From: Tolypeutes matacus
Lineage: Eukaryota > Chordata > Mammalia > Cingulata > Chlamyphoridae
NCBI GenBank assembly: GCA_026826555.1
Contig: JAKSZT010053887.1
Span: forward strand, 68,188,239-68,252,238
Reading direction: 5' to 3'
DNA length: 64,000 nucleotides
Under the pieces are notes generated by a model. That model did not search any database and had not been told where the DNA came from. It worked only from the letters and a program-made list of their open reading frames with translations. Below, one piece after another: positions 27,386 to 39,375 of the stretch (position 1 is the stretch's first letter; every line of letters starts with the position of its first letter). Both the position numbers and the translations under genes were made by a program.

Positions 27386-30300
27386 GAGTAATAACATTGA
27401 ATGGTAATGGATTAAACTTTCCAATCAAGAGACACAGATTGGAAGAATAGTTAAGGAAATATGACCCATCTATATGCTGTCTACAAGAAACTCAGCTTAA
27501 ACTCAGGGACACAAAGAGATTGCAAGTGAACAGTTGGAAAAAAATTTACATGCAAACAATAACCAAAATAGGGTGTGAGTAGCTATACTAATATCAAACA
27601 AAATAGTCTTCAAATGCAAAACTCTTGTAAGAGACAAAGAAGGACAATATGTATTAATAAAAAGGGTAATTTGTCAAGAAGAAAGAACAATCATAAACAC
27701 GTCTGCACCTAACCAGGGCACCCCAAAATACATGAGGCAAACATTGGAAAAACTAAGTGGAGAAAATAGATGCCTCTACAATTTTAGTGGGGGACTTTCA
27801 TACACCATTATCATCATTAGACAGAACATCTCAACAGAGGATCAATAAAGAAAAGAGATCTTGAATAACACATTAGAGGTTCTAGACCTAATAGACACAT
27901 ACAGAACATTACAGCCAAATACAGCAGGATATATATTCTTCTTGAATGCACATGGAACATTCTCCAGGATGGAACAAAGGCTAGGTAGGCCAAAGAGCAA
28001 CTCTCAACAAATTCAGAAAGATTGATATAATACAAAGTAATTTCTCTGACCATAATGGAATGACGCTGGAAATCAGCAAGGGGCAGAGAAGCAGATTAGG
28101 CACAGAGATATGGAAGTTAAACAACACACACTTAAACTATCAGTGGGTCAAGGAGGAAATTGCAAAAGAAATCAGTAACTACCTTGAAATGAATGAAAAT
28201 GACAACATTGTCTCATTCTATGATGCTAACATCACCCTAATAACAAAGCCACACAAAGAAGCCAAAAGAAAGAAAAGCTATAGACAAATCTCTATAGTCT
28301 AGATGATAAAATCCTCAACAAAATAATTTCTAATCATATTCAACATCACATCAAATTAATTATATACCATGACCAACTGGGTTTCATACCTGATATGCAA
28401 GGATTATTCAACATGAGAAAATCAATCAATGTAATACACCATATTAACAGATTGAAAGAAAAAAATCACATGATCATCTCCATGGATGCAGAAAAATTAT
28501 TCGAAAAAATACAGCACCCTTTCCTGATAAAAACATTTCAAAAGATAGGAATAGAAGGAAACTTCCTCAATATGATAAAGAGTTTTTATGAAAAACCCAC
28601 AGCTGACATCATATTCAATGGTGAAATCCTGAAAGCTTTCCCTCTAAGATCTGGAACAAGAAAAAGATAACCATTGACACCACTCTTATTTAGTATTGTG
28701 TTAGAGGTACTTGCTCAAAGACTTGTGCAAGAAAAAGATATAAAAAGGATCCAAATTGGAAATAAGTAGTAAATATTTCATTATTTGCAGATGATATGAT
28801 CCTATGCATAGAATGCCCTAAGAAATCTACAACAAAGTTTCTAAAGCTTATAAATGAGTTCAGTAAAGTGGCACATTATAAGATCAATGTGCAAAATCAG
28901 TAACATTTCTGGATAACAGTAATGAACAATCAGAGAAGGAAATCAAGAAAAAGAATTACATTTACAATAGCAACTAAAAGAATAAAATACCTAGGAATAA
29001 ACTTAACTAAAGATGTAAAGGACTTGTACGCAGAAACTACACAACATTGTTAAATTATATCAGAGAAGACCTAAATAAATGGAAGAATATTCCATGTTCA
29101 TGGATAGGATCAATAAACATCATCAAGATGTCTATCCTACCCACACTGATTCATAGATTTAATGCAGTCCCAATAAAAATTATCACAGCATTTTTTGCCA
29201 AATTGGAAAAGCTAACTCTGAAATACATTTGTAAGGGCAAGGGGTACCAAATAGCCAAAGACATGTGAAAAAAGAGAAGTGATATTGGAGGAATCACATT
29301 ACCTGACTTTAAAACATACTACAAACCTAAAGTGGTCAAAACTTCATGGTGGGAAGCAGCTATGGCTCAATTAGTTGGGCTCCCGTTTACCATATGGGAG
29401 GCCCCGGGATTGATTCCGGGGGCCTCCTGGTGAAAACAAGTCAGCCTGCGCCCATGGAGAGCTGACGGCCTGGTTCAGTGAGCTGACGCAACAAAGGCAG
29501 ACAAGCAGACACAGAAAAGCAAAATGGATACTATGAGCACAAGCAGCAAAGGAGGAGGATAAATAAAAAATAAATCTTAAAAAAAAATGAGTAAAATTTA
29601 CATTATTAAAAAAAAATACTGCATTGTATTGTCACAAGGACAGACATACTGACCAATGGAACTGAATTTAGTAGTCTGATATAGATTCTCGCATATACGG
29701 CCAACTGACATTCAACAAGGCCACCAAGTCCACTCAACTGGGATGATGGCCACTTCAACAAATGGTGCTTGGGAAACTGGATAGCCATATTCAAAAGAAT
29801 TGGAAAGGAAACCATTTCACACCTTATATAAAAATTAACTCAAGATGGATCACAGATCTTAATATAAGGACCAAGACCATAAATCTCCTGGAATATAATG
29901 TAGGGAAGCATCTACAAGATCTTGTAGTAAGAAATGGTTTCATGAACTTCACACCCAAAACATGAACAGCAAAAGAAAAAAATAGATGAATTAGACCACC
30001 TCAAAAAAAAAACTTTTGCACCTCAAAGGATTTTGTCAAGAAAGTGAAAAGGCAGCTTACCCAATGAGAGAATATATTTGGTAACCATATATCTGATAGG
30101 AGACTACTATCCAGCATATATAAAGAAATTGTACACCTTGAAAATAAAAAGACAAACAACCCATTTAAAAAATGATCAAGTGATCTGAATAGATACTTCT
30201 CCAAAGAAGAAATATAAATGGCTAAAAAGCACATGAAAAGATGCTCAACATCACTAGGTATTAGGGAAATGCAAATCAAAACTACAATGAGATATCATCT

Positions 30301-30771
30301 TACACCCATTAGACTGATGGCTATTAAAAAAACAGAGGACTACAAGTGTTGGAAAGGATGTAGAGGTATGAACACTTATTCACTGTTGGTGGGAATGTAG
30401 AATGGTGCAGCCATTGTGGAGGGCAGTTTGACGGTTCCTAAGAAATCTAACAATAGAACTGCCATATGATCCAGCAATTCTGAAGAATTGAAAGCAAGGA
30501 CACGGACAGATATATGCCAACCAATGTTCACAGCCGCATTAGTCACCATTGCCAAAAGTTGGAAGCAACCGAAATTCCCATTAACAGATAAATGGACTAG
30601 CAATTGTGGTATATACATACAATGGACTATTACTCAGCTGTAAGAAGGAATGTAGTATTAACACACGGGATAACATGCATGAATATTGAAGACCTTATGT
30701 TGAGTGAAGTAAGCTAGGTACTGAAGGACAAATGCTATATGACTTCACTGATAAGAGCTAAGCAAATTTAG
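27386..30771 (+). pseudogene. L1-A ORF2 (endonuclease/reverse transcriptase), broken and deleted
   Basis: ORF2p nicks the target DNA and reverse-transcribes L1 RNA there. The endonuclease start is visible (LNGNGLN-type motif near 27400, CCLQETQL near 27475), with a stop at about 27449. At about 28207 the sequence jumps from the end of the endonuclease/linker (EMNEN) to the [10 protein letters not shown] motif that opens the RT domain, a loss of roughly 230 codons relative to other L1s. RT motifs follow in broken frames (MDAEK near 28485; the FADD site near 28787-28800 in GCAGATGATATGAT), then the thumb and the Cys-rich C-terminal end ([17 protein letters not shown] near 30345). A SINE splits the frame at 29351. 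The last stop is TAG at 30769-30771. Confidence 0.85.
29351..29613 (+). mobile_element. tRNA-derived SINE (DAS-like) inserted in L1-A ORF2
   Basis: It begins GGGAAGCAGCTATGGCTCAA (A box region), has the B box GGATTGATTCC inside a GC-rich hairpin, and ends in AAATAAAAAATAAATC and A runs. Flanks AAAACTTCATGGT (29338-29350) and AAATACTGCATTGT (29614-29627) look like a diverged target-site duplication, and ORF2 sequence resumes after it. Confidence 0.85.
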
Positions 30772-31845
30772 CAAATCCACAGAGCTAGGGTCTGGAAGAC
30801 AGGTTTACAGGAGACCAAAAGGGAGTAGAGGATTGTGAGCCAATGCCCATATGGGGAAAATCTATCATAAGGTAGAAGGGTATAGTTGTGCAGTAGGTAG
30901 TCATGAAAGTGGTGCAGAGATGCTATTGGGTCTGGCAGTGCTAGTTTCTGAGGTGGTGGATATAGAGTGGGTTGGGCTCTCAATGGGTCAAGGGAAGGAG
31001 CAGGTGGACTCTGGGGATTTGCAGGTCTTTGGCTGAAACTAGAATGTTGGGAATGTTCTTTTTACAAATATGGCAGGGGAGGGTTACTAGTGTAGGGTGT
31101 TGGATGTGGGATGGTGCATATAGGACAGGGTGCTTCTGGGGCAAGCTTCTACGGAACATGTAAGTGTTCATCTTGCCATAGTGTGTTATATCACACTATG
31201 AACAAGAAAATATTAACTTCTATCCTGGGATGTCCTGCTATGGTCTCAATTAGAGGGAGAAGAATTCCTTGAGAACATAGGCAGTGCCTAATTAAAGAAA
31301 ACAGACCAATATGTGAAGCCCTCAAAATTATAGCAGGTAACAATGAATCTTATTCTTCAAGAAATGAACCTTAGTGGTTACCATAGGTCCCAAGGGGAGG
31401 AGGAGGGAAGAATAGAATAAATGAGGCAAGGCATGAGCCTTTTTAGGGAATTAGAATTGTTCTGCATGATCTTGCAATAATGGATACAGACTATTTCAAA
31501 TTTCGTCAAAATTTATAAAAGTATATGATTCAAAATGTAAATCATAATGGAAACCTTTGACCATGGCTAGTAGCAATGCTTTAATATTTGTACATCAATT
31601 GTAATACATGTATGAGCCACATATAAAATGTTATTAATAGGGAAGAAGGGAAAAGAGGGAGGGCATTGGTTATATGGGAATCCCCTATATTCTCTATGTG
31701 ACTTTTCTTTAACCTAAAGCTTCTTTAAAGATAAAATGAAAAAAAAAAAAAGACACTGGGGGTATATACAGAAGAAAATGTCTCTGTACATACAATACAA
31801 CAGAAATTCCAATGATAAAAAACATAATGTCTAAAAAAGATCATT
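30772..31845 (+). mobile_element. L1-A proximal 3' UTR, first tail and ORF1-like end segment
   Basis: The 3' UTR matches that of L1-C (63599-64000) from its start. It ends with TAACCTAAAGCTTCTTT and an A run at about 31739-31751. Directly after comes a segment starting GACACTGGGGGTATATAC that resembles ORF1 at 26483-26570, ending in an A-rich run at about 31845. The same order is seen at 47610-47720 (minus strand) and 55040-55260. Confidence 0.7.
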
Positions 31846-32385
31846 TTATTATTTAAAAAATATTTTAAATATTTTTTTGGATTTTATATGTTATTTTTAA
31901 AACTATTGTTACTGTATCATTTTCTTATTATTTTTATTTGGTTATTTTCTTGTCTTCATCTTTGGAGAGGTTTTGTATCACAGAATGGTCACAACTGTGG
32001 CAGGGGAGGATCATTGGTGCAGGATGTCAGTGATGGGGAGTGCATGGGAAGGGGTTCAACAAGGGCATGCCTCTAAATTGTATGAATGTGTTCAAGTGTT
32101 CATGGGCATTGTCACGGTGGGTGAGATCCACAAAATAACAAAAAGTATATAGAATTCCCATCTTGAGGAGTTCTGCTACATCCTCTAATGAGACAGCAAG
32201 AATCCCGCCTAGTATAGGGGCAGGGCCTATTGAAGGAGGACAGGCCTTTGCACCGGGCCCTTGATATTGATGATGGTACCAATGAAACTTTTCTTTCAAA
32301 TTTAAACTTAGACTAGTATATGTTGCCTAAGAGTTACCTCCTGAGGGCCTCCTTGTTGCTCAAATGTGGTCTGTCTCTAATGAAG
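31846..32385 (+). mobile_element. T-rich spacer and start of a second, distal L1 3' UTR
   Basis: About 120 bases of T-rich DNA lead into GGTTTTGTATCACAGAATGG, the start of the distal 3' UTR also found at 55335 and, in reverse, at 47320. It matches 55335-55760 well, then stops near 32385 where other L1 sequence begins. Confidence 0.7.
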
Positions 32386-32404
32386 ATTATATCAATGAAA
32401 GTAA

Positions 32405-33125
32405 CTAAAAGTGTCAAGAATGGTGAAAATAAAATATAACAGATAAAATCCAAATATTTAGGAATAAATAAAATTTACAACGATGTAAAGTACTTATATT
32501 CAGAAAACTACAACTCATTGTTAAAAGAAATTTAAAAAAGACCTAAAACATTGGAAGAACATTCCATGCTCACCGATTGGAAGATAAATATTATTAAGAT
32601 TTCAATTATATTCAAGCTGATATACAGATTCAATGCAATCTCAATAAAAAATCCACCAGCATTTTTTAAATAAATGGACAACATGATTATCAAATTTATT
32701 TGGAAGGGTAAGGGGTCCTGAATAGCCAGAAACATCTTAAAAAGGACAAGTGAAATTGGAGGACTCTAATTTCTGGACTATAAATCATATTACCTAGTTA
32801 GAGTGGTAAATACAGCATGGTACTGGCATAAAGACAGACACATAAACAAATGGAATCGATGGTTAAGAAACAAACCCTCACATCTATGGTCAAGTGATTT
32901 TTTACTATCCTGTCAAACTCACTCAACTCAGGCAAAACAATCCATTCAACAGATGGTGCTGAGACACCTGGATATCTATAGCCAAAAGAAGGAGAGAGGA
33001 CCCCTATCTCACACCTTATACAAAAATTAACTTAAAATGAATCAAAGACCTAAATACGAAAGCAAGAACCATAGAGCTTCTAGAAGAAAATGTATGAAAA
33101 GATCTTCAAGACCTGGTGGTTAGGT
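32405..33125 (+). mobile_element. L1 ORF2 fragment
   Basis: It follows ORF2 from the end of the RT domain (AAATATTTAGGAATAAATA, the KYLGI motif) through TTAGAGTGGTAAATACAGCATGG to about 33120. The sequence is close enough to L1-B to be read codon by codon but has stops (for example at 32534). Confidence 0.8.
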
Positions 33126-33655
33126 GGTGGATACTTAAAGGAGATAAGAGGAGGACTGTGATGGACTACTGATGTTTAATGTATGTAGAAGTTTTAATTA
33201 ACTTTTCTGTAAAAGTGTGGAAATGTGCAGAGTTGATGGTAGCACATTATAATGAGTAACAGCTGGTTTATAAATGGGAATGTGGCTGAAAATGGTAGTC
33301 TAGGGATGTAAATACCAATTGACTGAAAGCTCGAGAGTAATCTAGTGACTGACTAGCACAGTAAACCGAGAGGTGGATGAGAATTGTGGTTCATGGTACA
33401 GATGCAAGAGTGTCCTTTGTGAGATAGAGCAGATGTACATCGCTATTGAAGGGTGGTGGAAATGTAGAGAAGCATGGGGAAAATACAACTGGAGTGACCT
33501 ATGGACTGTAGTTAATAGTAATAATGTAATATTCATGCATGTATTCAATCTAGTGCTGGAAATTATAGGCAGTAAAACAAAAATGAAATAACAAGTGGAT
33601 ATATATATCAGAGCCAGGAAGAATGAAATATAATTGAACATGTTGACATTGAAGG
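33126..33655 (+). mobile_element. Probable L1 3'-UTR segment of another subfamily
   Basis: CTATGGACTGTAGTTAATAG and the surrounding sequence have the look of an L1 3' UTR, and it lies between two ORF2 fragments. The 72- and 99-codon frames on its two strands overlap and are not genes. Confidence 0.5.
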
Positions 33656-34040
33656 TAAAAATTCATTAACAGTTAAAATCACTCAAAAAAAGAAATCCTT
33701 AAGTGTAAATCTAACAAAGTATTTACAGAATTTGTATGCTGCAAATTGTAAAACACTGTTGAAAGAAATCCAAGGTAATCATATAAATAAATGGAGATAC
33801 ATACTCTGGTCATGGATTGGAGGACTCACATTAGCAAAGATTCAATTCTCTCCAGAATCTATAAACAGATTTAACAAATTAACTATCAAAGTCCCAACAA
33901 GGCATTTTAGGTATACACACAAGATAATTTTAAAATTTACAAGAAAAGGCAAAGGAAATAGAATAACCAAAATAATTTTGTAAAGAATGAATGAAATGGA
34001 AAGAATCAGCCTACCAAATCTCAAGACATATTACACTACA
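33656..34040 (+). mobile_element. L1 ORF2 fragment
   Basis: This is a second copy of the ORF2 segment around the [11 protein letters not shown] region: AAATGGAGATACATACTCTGG and the following block correspond to it. It is independent of 32405-33125, since the same ORF2 region occurs in both. Confidence 0.7.
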
Positions 34041-34215
34041 ATGTAAACTATAAATGTCGATCAGTGGCAATGCTCCAAGATGTGTTCAATTGTGGCAAAT
34101 GTACCACATTAATGAAGGATATTGTTGATGTGGGAAAATGTGAGAGGCCTAGGGAGCAGGGCATATGGGAATTCCCTACATTTTTGTGTAACATTTATAT
34201 AATCTAAGTTTCTTA
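34041..34215 (+). mobile_element. L1 3' end
   Basis: AAATGTACCACATTAATGAAGG and CATATGGGAATTCCCTACAT, then TAACATTTATATAATCTAAG and an A run, are the same tail as at 10150-10310 and 56770-56900. Confidence 0.8.
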
Positions 34216-35599
34216 GAAAAAAAAATACATATTACATAGCTACATAAACAAGGCTCCATGATTTTGGCAGGGGTTGACAAAAACAAGAGTAGGAGAAAAT
34301 CATCAGTAAAAAAGTTCTTAGATTTGCTACCAAAAGTAGCATGGAGAAATAGTCCTTGTTTTTTCAGGAGAGGAGCAATTGGTCTAAAGAGACCCATAAA
34401 ATGGTTATTCCAAAATCCATTTATGCTAAGAATTCTATGACAGTGTTATCATTTTAATCTATAAACTCTAGGATGAAGGAGTAAAAAGTACTGTGAATTT
34501 TCCTAAATGCATTAAATAGTTAACAATGAGGAGTAGTTATATCTTTTCATCTAACATTCACAAGTACTACAATATAATAGGAATAGAAACTACGTTGCTA
34601 ATAAATATCAATATACTTGCCCTGTTGTCAGCATTACTAACACTTTCCCATCAGTTAGTGGGTAGGCTATAAAAATATACCTTGTACTTAGCCTGTTTTC
34701 TTATAGGTAAGGTGGAAAATGATTCAGCCTTCTAATATTTAGAATTGAATTTATGACCAAAGAAGTTATTGGCATCAATTTAAATATATTCAAAATAATA
34801 AACTTTAGTTCTATACTTACACTGAAATAATAGCATTGCATTAGAAATGAGGGATTAAGTCAATATTAACTAAGACTCCTTAGTTTTACCTAATGACTCA
34901 GAAATACTGTAGTTACTGAAAATAACCCTCCAAATCAGATTATCTGCAAGAGTTGAATCAGCCTTCATGCATCCTTAATATCTCACTGCTTTCTCTGTGA
35001 CTCTATTGGTACCTAGGTATGTTGACACAATTCTGTAATGCTGTGCTAAGCCTAACTGCTCACTAGATCACACATTCTTGTATGATATTTTATATTATTT
35101 TTGAGTGTTTGTGCTTTCTATCTCTTGTTTATATATTTGAGGGAAAATTGTTTTGAAAGCACCAACAACAACCAATCAAGGACTAAGTGCTATTTTCTTC
35201 AGAACTCAAGAAGGATTGATCTATTAACTTCTGGCTTCAAATATCATACTCAGTTTCTCCTTTTAGCTACCACTCAGTTGATTCATATGCCAGTAGTTCT
35301 ACTCACTATTTCTTAGGTACTATTAATGCAAATATCACAGTGAAAAGGGTAAATGAACTATTAGTATTGTTCGAAAATAATCTTGTCCTCATATATCCCC
35401 AGAAAGCTTGTCAGAGGTCATCAGAGTTCTACATACTACACTTTGAGAATTAATGTCATAGATAAAATAAGAAGTTGCCAGGACATAACTGCATTTAAGG
35501 AACCAGGATCTGTATTGTACTGAAGAATCCCAAAAGGAATACCTCCTCTGAAACACCAATTGCAATTGCAATTTGCCATTTTATTAAATGCATTATAAT
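34216..35599. other. Unassigned stretch
   Basis: No gene or certain repeat. It may be part of the antisense ERV remnant that is clearer from about 35600 on. Confidence 0.35.
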
Positions 35600-38022
35600 A
35601 AGTTACCTTCTCTAAGACTTAGTCATCATCAAATTGTAGAATTTATTCAGGGAGGTAATAGAAATTACTACCCAATTGAAACATTTTTCAAAATGTTTGA
35701 TGGTGGCACTAATCTTTTCAATACTTGAGGATCATGGGTTTGATTTTGTTTCATTCTTTTGGTAGAGAGAGACTTCCAAAGACCTTGGCCTGTCAATTTC
35801 TACCTTTGTATTTCTAATTCTGTGGGTCTAGAAACATTGCAGGAATTTTTTCAGAGATAGGGCTGTGTGTGTGAACATAAACCTGGGAAATTTCCATATG
35901 ATGGTTTCAAGATCTTATTGTTTCTATTGTGAAGTACATATTCGTTAAAATTTTCGATTTATCAATGATCTAGCTGTAACTTTCCATTCTGACCAGTGGA
36001 CTACAGTCGCATTTTGGCTTGTCAGGAATGAGTCTTTGTGCAGAATTTAGTGTCCAATAATTCAATATAATGGTATATTCACTTTCCAGTACAATGACCT
36101 TGGTTATTATCCACTGGTCACTATCAAGGATGCTTGAACAAAAAGTTCATGGACTGTAATTGATTTGTTATTACAGGGTCCTTCCTAACACCTCTCCTTT
36201 CACTCAAGATGTTCAGGGTCAATGATTTAAAAACTGAGCTTTTGGAAGTGAGTGGTTTTACCCCTGTGGCACTTTTCACTGGGCCTAAATTTTTTTCTAT
36301 ATTATGAAAATCAAATTGGACCTTTGTGAGCTGTTTATCTATTTAGTTCATGAGAATGACATGATCAATTAGTTAATTCTAAAAATATTTTGGGGAAGCA
36401 GCTGTGGCTCAATCAGTAGGGCTCCCGTTTACCATATGGGAGGCCCCGGGTTCGGTTCCCGGGGCCTCCTGGTGAAGGCAGCCCCGCCCGCATGGCGTGG
36501 TTAGCTGACCCAGCAAGCACAAACAGCAAGGGTGGGATAAATGAATAAATAAATAAAATCTTTAAAAAAAAATAAAAATAAAATAAAAATAAAAATAAAA
36601 ATATTTTGGTGTTAGACCATTGCAATAGCCATGCTAAATTTTCTGCCTATTGTGCTAATCACTCCTGCTTCACTCTATCGTTTCCTCTACACTTGACCTC
36701 TACTATGCTGGGATCCTGCCATTACCAAAATAAACAGAGCGACCGTTTGAAATATCACATCTCCTATATACATCCCCAGTCTTCCCCTAAATACTTTTCA
36801 AAGACGTTGGTGTTCTCATAACCATTTTTTTTCTCAATTCTGGATGAAAGGGATGTCTTTTAGAATAATATGAGAGAACATATTTAAAGAGTTATCCCAT
36901 CCTGGGATCCCTATCTTCATATTTTCCTATATGTTATATAAAGAATTTATATAATCTCCAAATAAGTTAGATTGAATTGCTTATCACATATCTGTGGATA
37001 AGAATAATTCTCAGCTGCATGAACAATCACATTCAATTTGATATATTTGTGCACCATATATTTATTGATATGGCTAAATCAAAAACTATTTTGTGCGTAT
37101 TTGGTTTATCCCCCTACAAATCCATTCCTACTATATATTCTCTAGATACTTGATGATATATATTACAAAATTCTTCAATATGTGTCCTATACTTTAGGTT
37201 CAGCTTAGTAATTGGACAATGAGTGAATGCTGAGATATGATCTAATTATATGCATAGAAAAAAAAACCCACAAAAATTTAAGGTAGGGAACATGCACTAT
37301 AAGGATAATTTGCCTATTTCTTTTGGGAGGGTATTTTTCATACTAAAACATTAAAACATCTTGTAGCAAGATAATAAATCAGCTTCAGCAGACAAGCAAG
37401 ATTCATTGGAGACTGAAGTTTAGGATTCTCTGTGACCTTAGAATTTTTACATAAAAAACTTTTTGAGTTTTCAGTGTTTTCAGTGTCTCAGTATTCTTAA
37501 TAAATTCCTTATCTCGCACCTAGCAAAACTATACTTTCGACTGAGTTTATAAATTGGCGTTCTGCAGGATTGAACTTTGAATTAATTTGCTTTCGACTAC
37601 CACATCCCTGCAGCTGAAACTCAAAAAGAAAAGCTTTTAGCATGTTCACAGGAAGTCCATGGCTTTCAATCCCTGCTTTGAACTAGAGAATTTATAGATT
37701 CAAGCTTTCTTTCTTCACACTGTCTATTAAAATTAGATGCAAACACTTCAACTGCCAGTCCTTTCATTCCTCACTTCTTTCTTACTGTTTGTGGCAGTGA
37801 CAGATCAGTCTCCAAAACTTTGCTTTCAATTGGTATTTCTTTTGAGATGCCAACAGTCAATAATTTAATTAGCAGTTTTGACACTGAATGATTTGGGCTG
37901 CCTAGATCTCATTCCTGAATATTTTCCCTCAGGACTTACATCACATTCAGGTCCTAAGACAGTAGGTTATCAATTTATTATCATATTACTTATCTGCAGC
38001 TCACTTCTGGAACCAATTTCTA
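35600..38022 (-). mobile_element. Probable ERVL/MaLR internal region, antisense, split by a SINE
   Basis: The region lies directly downstream (on the minus strand) of the LTR at 38023-38629 and the primer-site-like sequence at 37999-38014. The part around 36610-36740 resembles MaLR internal sequence by eye. There are no long frames. A SINE at 36394-36596 interrupts it. The extent to the left is a guess. Confidence 0.4.
36394..36596 (+). mobile_element. tRNA-derived SINE (DAS-like), young copy
   Basis: It has an A-box-like TGGCTCAATCAG and a B box GGTTCGGTTCC (36449-36459), then a GC-rich body of about 90 bases and an A-rich AAATA-repeat tail. The duplication AAAAATATTTTGG at 36381-36393 and 36597-36609 is perfect over 13 bases, which marks a recent insertion. 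The B box sits in a 12-bp perfect inverted repeat (36439-36450 and 36458-36469) with a 7-base loop. The 70-codon minus-strand frame here is not a gene. Confidence 0.93.
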
Positions 38023-38629
38023 TGTGAATCCAGTTTCTTGGTTACACATAGAAAAAAAAAACAGATATGTCAAACTTAAGCAATGAAGAATTTTAATGGA
38101 AGGATATTTTTTGTAATTTAGAATGCACTGGGAGGCTGGAATACTGAGTTTTGAGCACAACTAGCTGAAGGAAGCCAGAACATGGTCAAAGTTTTATTGT
38201 TGGTGCAATTCTCTCAGAATACTACTTTTATCTCCTGAAAAGCATTGCCTCTCGACAGTTGGGAGGATTAACCATGAGTAATAATTAACTGTTCTGCCTT
38301 CCATCTTCTGGGGCCCAGCTCCCAGAGCTCAGCTGTGGGCAACCAGGCACAGGACCTACTCCGTTGGCCCAGCCTTACAGGCGTTTGGTGCTTAAGCTGT
38401 GGCTGCTAGCAATCCTCAAGTCCTCTCTCACATGGCAGAAAAAAGATGGCAGCTTCTTTTCTCTGTGTTTCCATTTTTTTCAAACCCAGAAAGAGGGTGG
38501 AGACTCAACCTGAGTCATGCCTCACTGACGTAGTCCATTCAAAAGGGTCTCTCACCCACAAAAATTGATTAGCTCAAATACATAATCTTTTTCTTTTTGA
38601 AATTCATGAAAGAATTTCAAACTATCACA
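38023..38629 (-). mobile_element. LTR of an ERVL-type element, antisense
   Basis: On the minus strand it starts TGTGATAGTTTGAAATTC at 38629 and ends near 38023. Directly after, ATTGGTTCCAGAAGTGAG (complement of 37999-38016) resembles a tRNA-Leu primer site, which suggests this is a 5' LTR with internal sequence to its left. Confidence 0.6.
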
Positions 38630-38799
38630 GTAGACAATAAAAATATTTGTAAAGAATGATCAAACCCACACTCTAAAAAAGAAGGAGATGTAATTTATCA
38701 TGTATACACTGGAACAAAAATAATAAGCCTGAAGAAAATAATGCATTTTCTGATATTAATTTCCAGTTAAAAAAAGTCTTATAACTCTTTACCACAGTG

Positions 38800-39115
38800 A
38801 CTGGAAAGTTGTGTCTGTACTATTCATGTTCATTTGTATCATTCCTAAGTTGCCATGGCCCCACATACCTTGGTTTCTACTCTAGTGCTCATTTCTTGCT
38901 TGAGTCCCTTATTTTTCCTAAGCTCATTCTTCATGTAGCAACCAGAGCAAACTTCTAAAGATATATATAACACATCATGTAACTAACCCTCTTAAAAACC
39001 ATCCAATGTTTTTTTATGTTTGAGTTAGAGAGAAATATAAAGAGCTCACATGCTCTGTAGAACCTAACAAAGCCACACTCTGCCTGCCTTTTCACAGTCG
39101 TATTGCTTTAACTTT
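38800..39115 (+). mobile_element. LINE-2 (L2) fragment
   Basis: The order of words (GCAACCAGAGCAAAC, ATCATGTAACTAACCCTCTT, AAAACCATCCAATG, then ATAAAGAGCTCACATG) follows the L2 segment upstream of that at 17740-18195. Strongly diverged. Confidence 0.5.
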
Positions 39116-39194
39116 TCCTATTTTCATTAAGTTCTGAAGCATTGACCATTTTTTGGTCACTTAAAAGAAAATACACAAAGCCGTTCCTGGGAGA

Positions 39195-39375
39195 GTCTCT
39201 TAGAAGAAATTATTATTATTGAAAAAATGAAAATGCTCTAATAATGATTAGATTTAAAGAGTTATGAATGTACAACTATGTGATTATACCAAATACCATT
39301 GAGTGTACACTTTGGATGAACTGTATGCTTTATTAATATGTATCAATAAAATTGATTTGTTAAAAAACATTAAAA
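39195..39375 (+). mobile_element. L1 3' end, sense
   Basis: Close match to 22041-22215, ending AATAAAATTGATTTGTTAAAAAA. Confidence 0.7.

Larger units (their letters stand above)
24785..32385 (+). mobile_element. L1-A: near full-length but broken LINE-1
   Basis: The element has a GC-richer 5' UTR (from about 24785), a long T-rich tract, ORF1, ORF2 with a deletion of about 690 bases and a SINE insertion, and an extended 3' UTR. The 3' UTR has a first tail at about 31690-31750, a short ORF1-like segment (31752-31835), a T-rich spacer (31845-31965) and the start of a second 3' UTR (31966-32385), which is cut off. The 5' end is set by where the older L1 sequence stops; no target-site duplication was found. 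Confidence 0.8.

Noticed and set aside
36449..36459. Possible tRNA gene at the B box
   Set aside because: The acceptor stem cannot be closed, and the body and A-rich tail with a target-site duplication show a SINE, not a tRNA gene.
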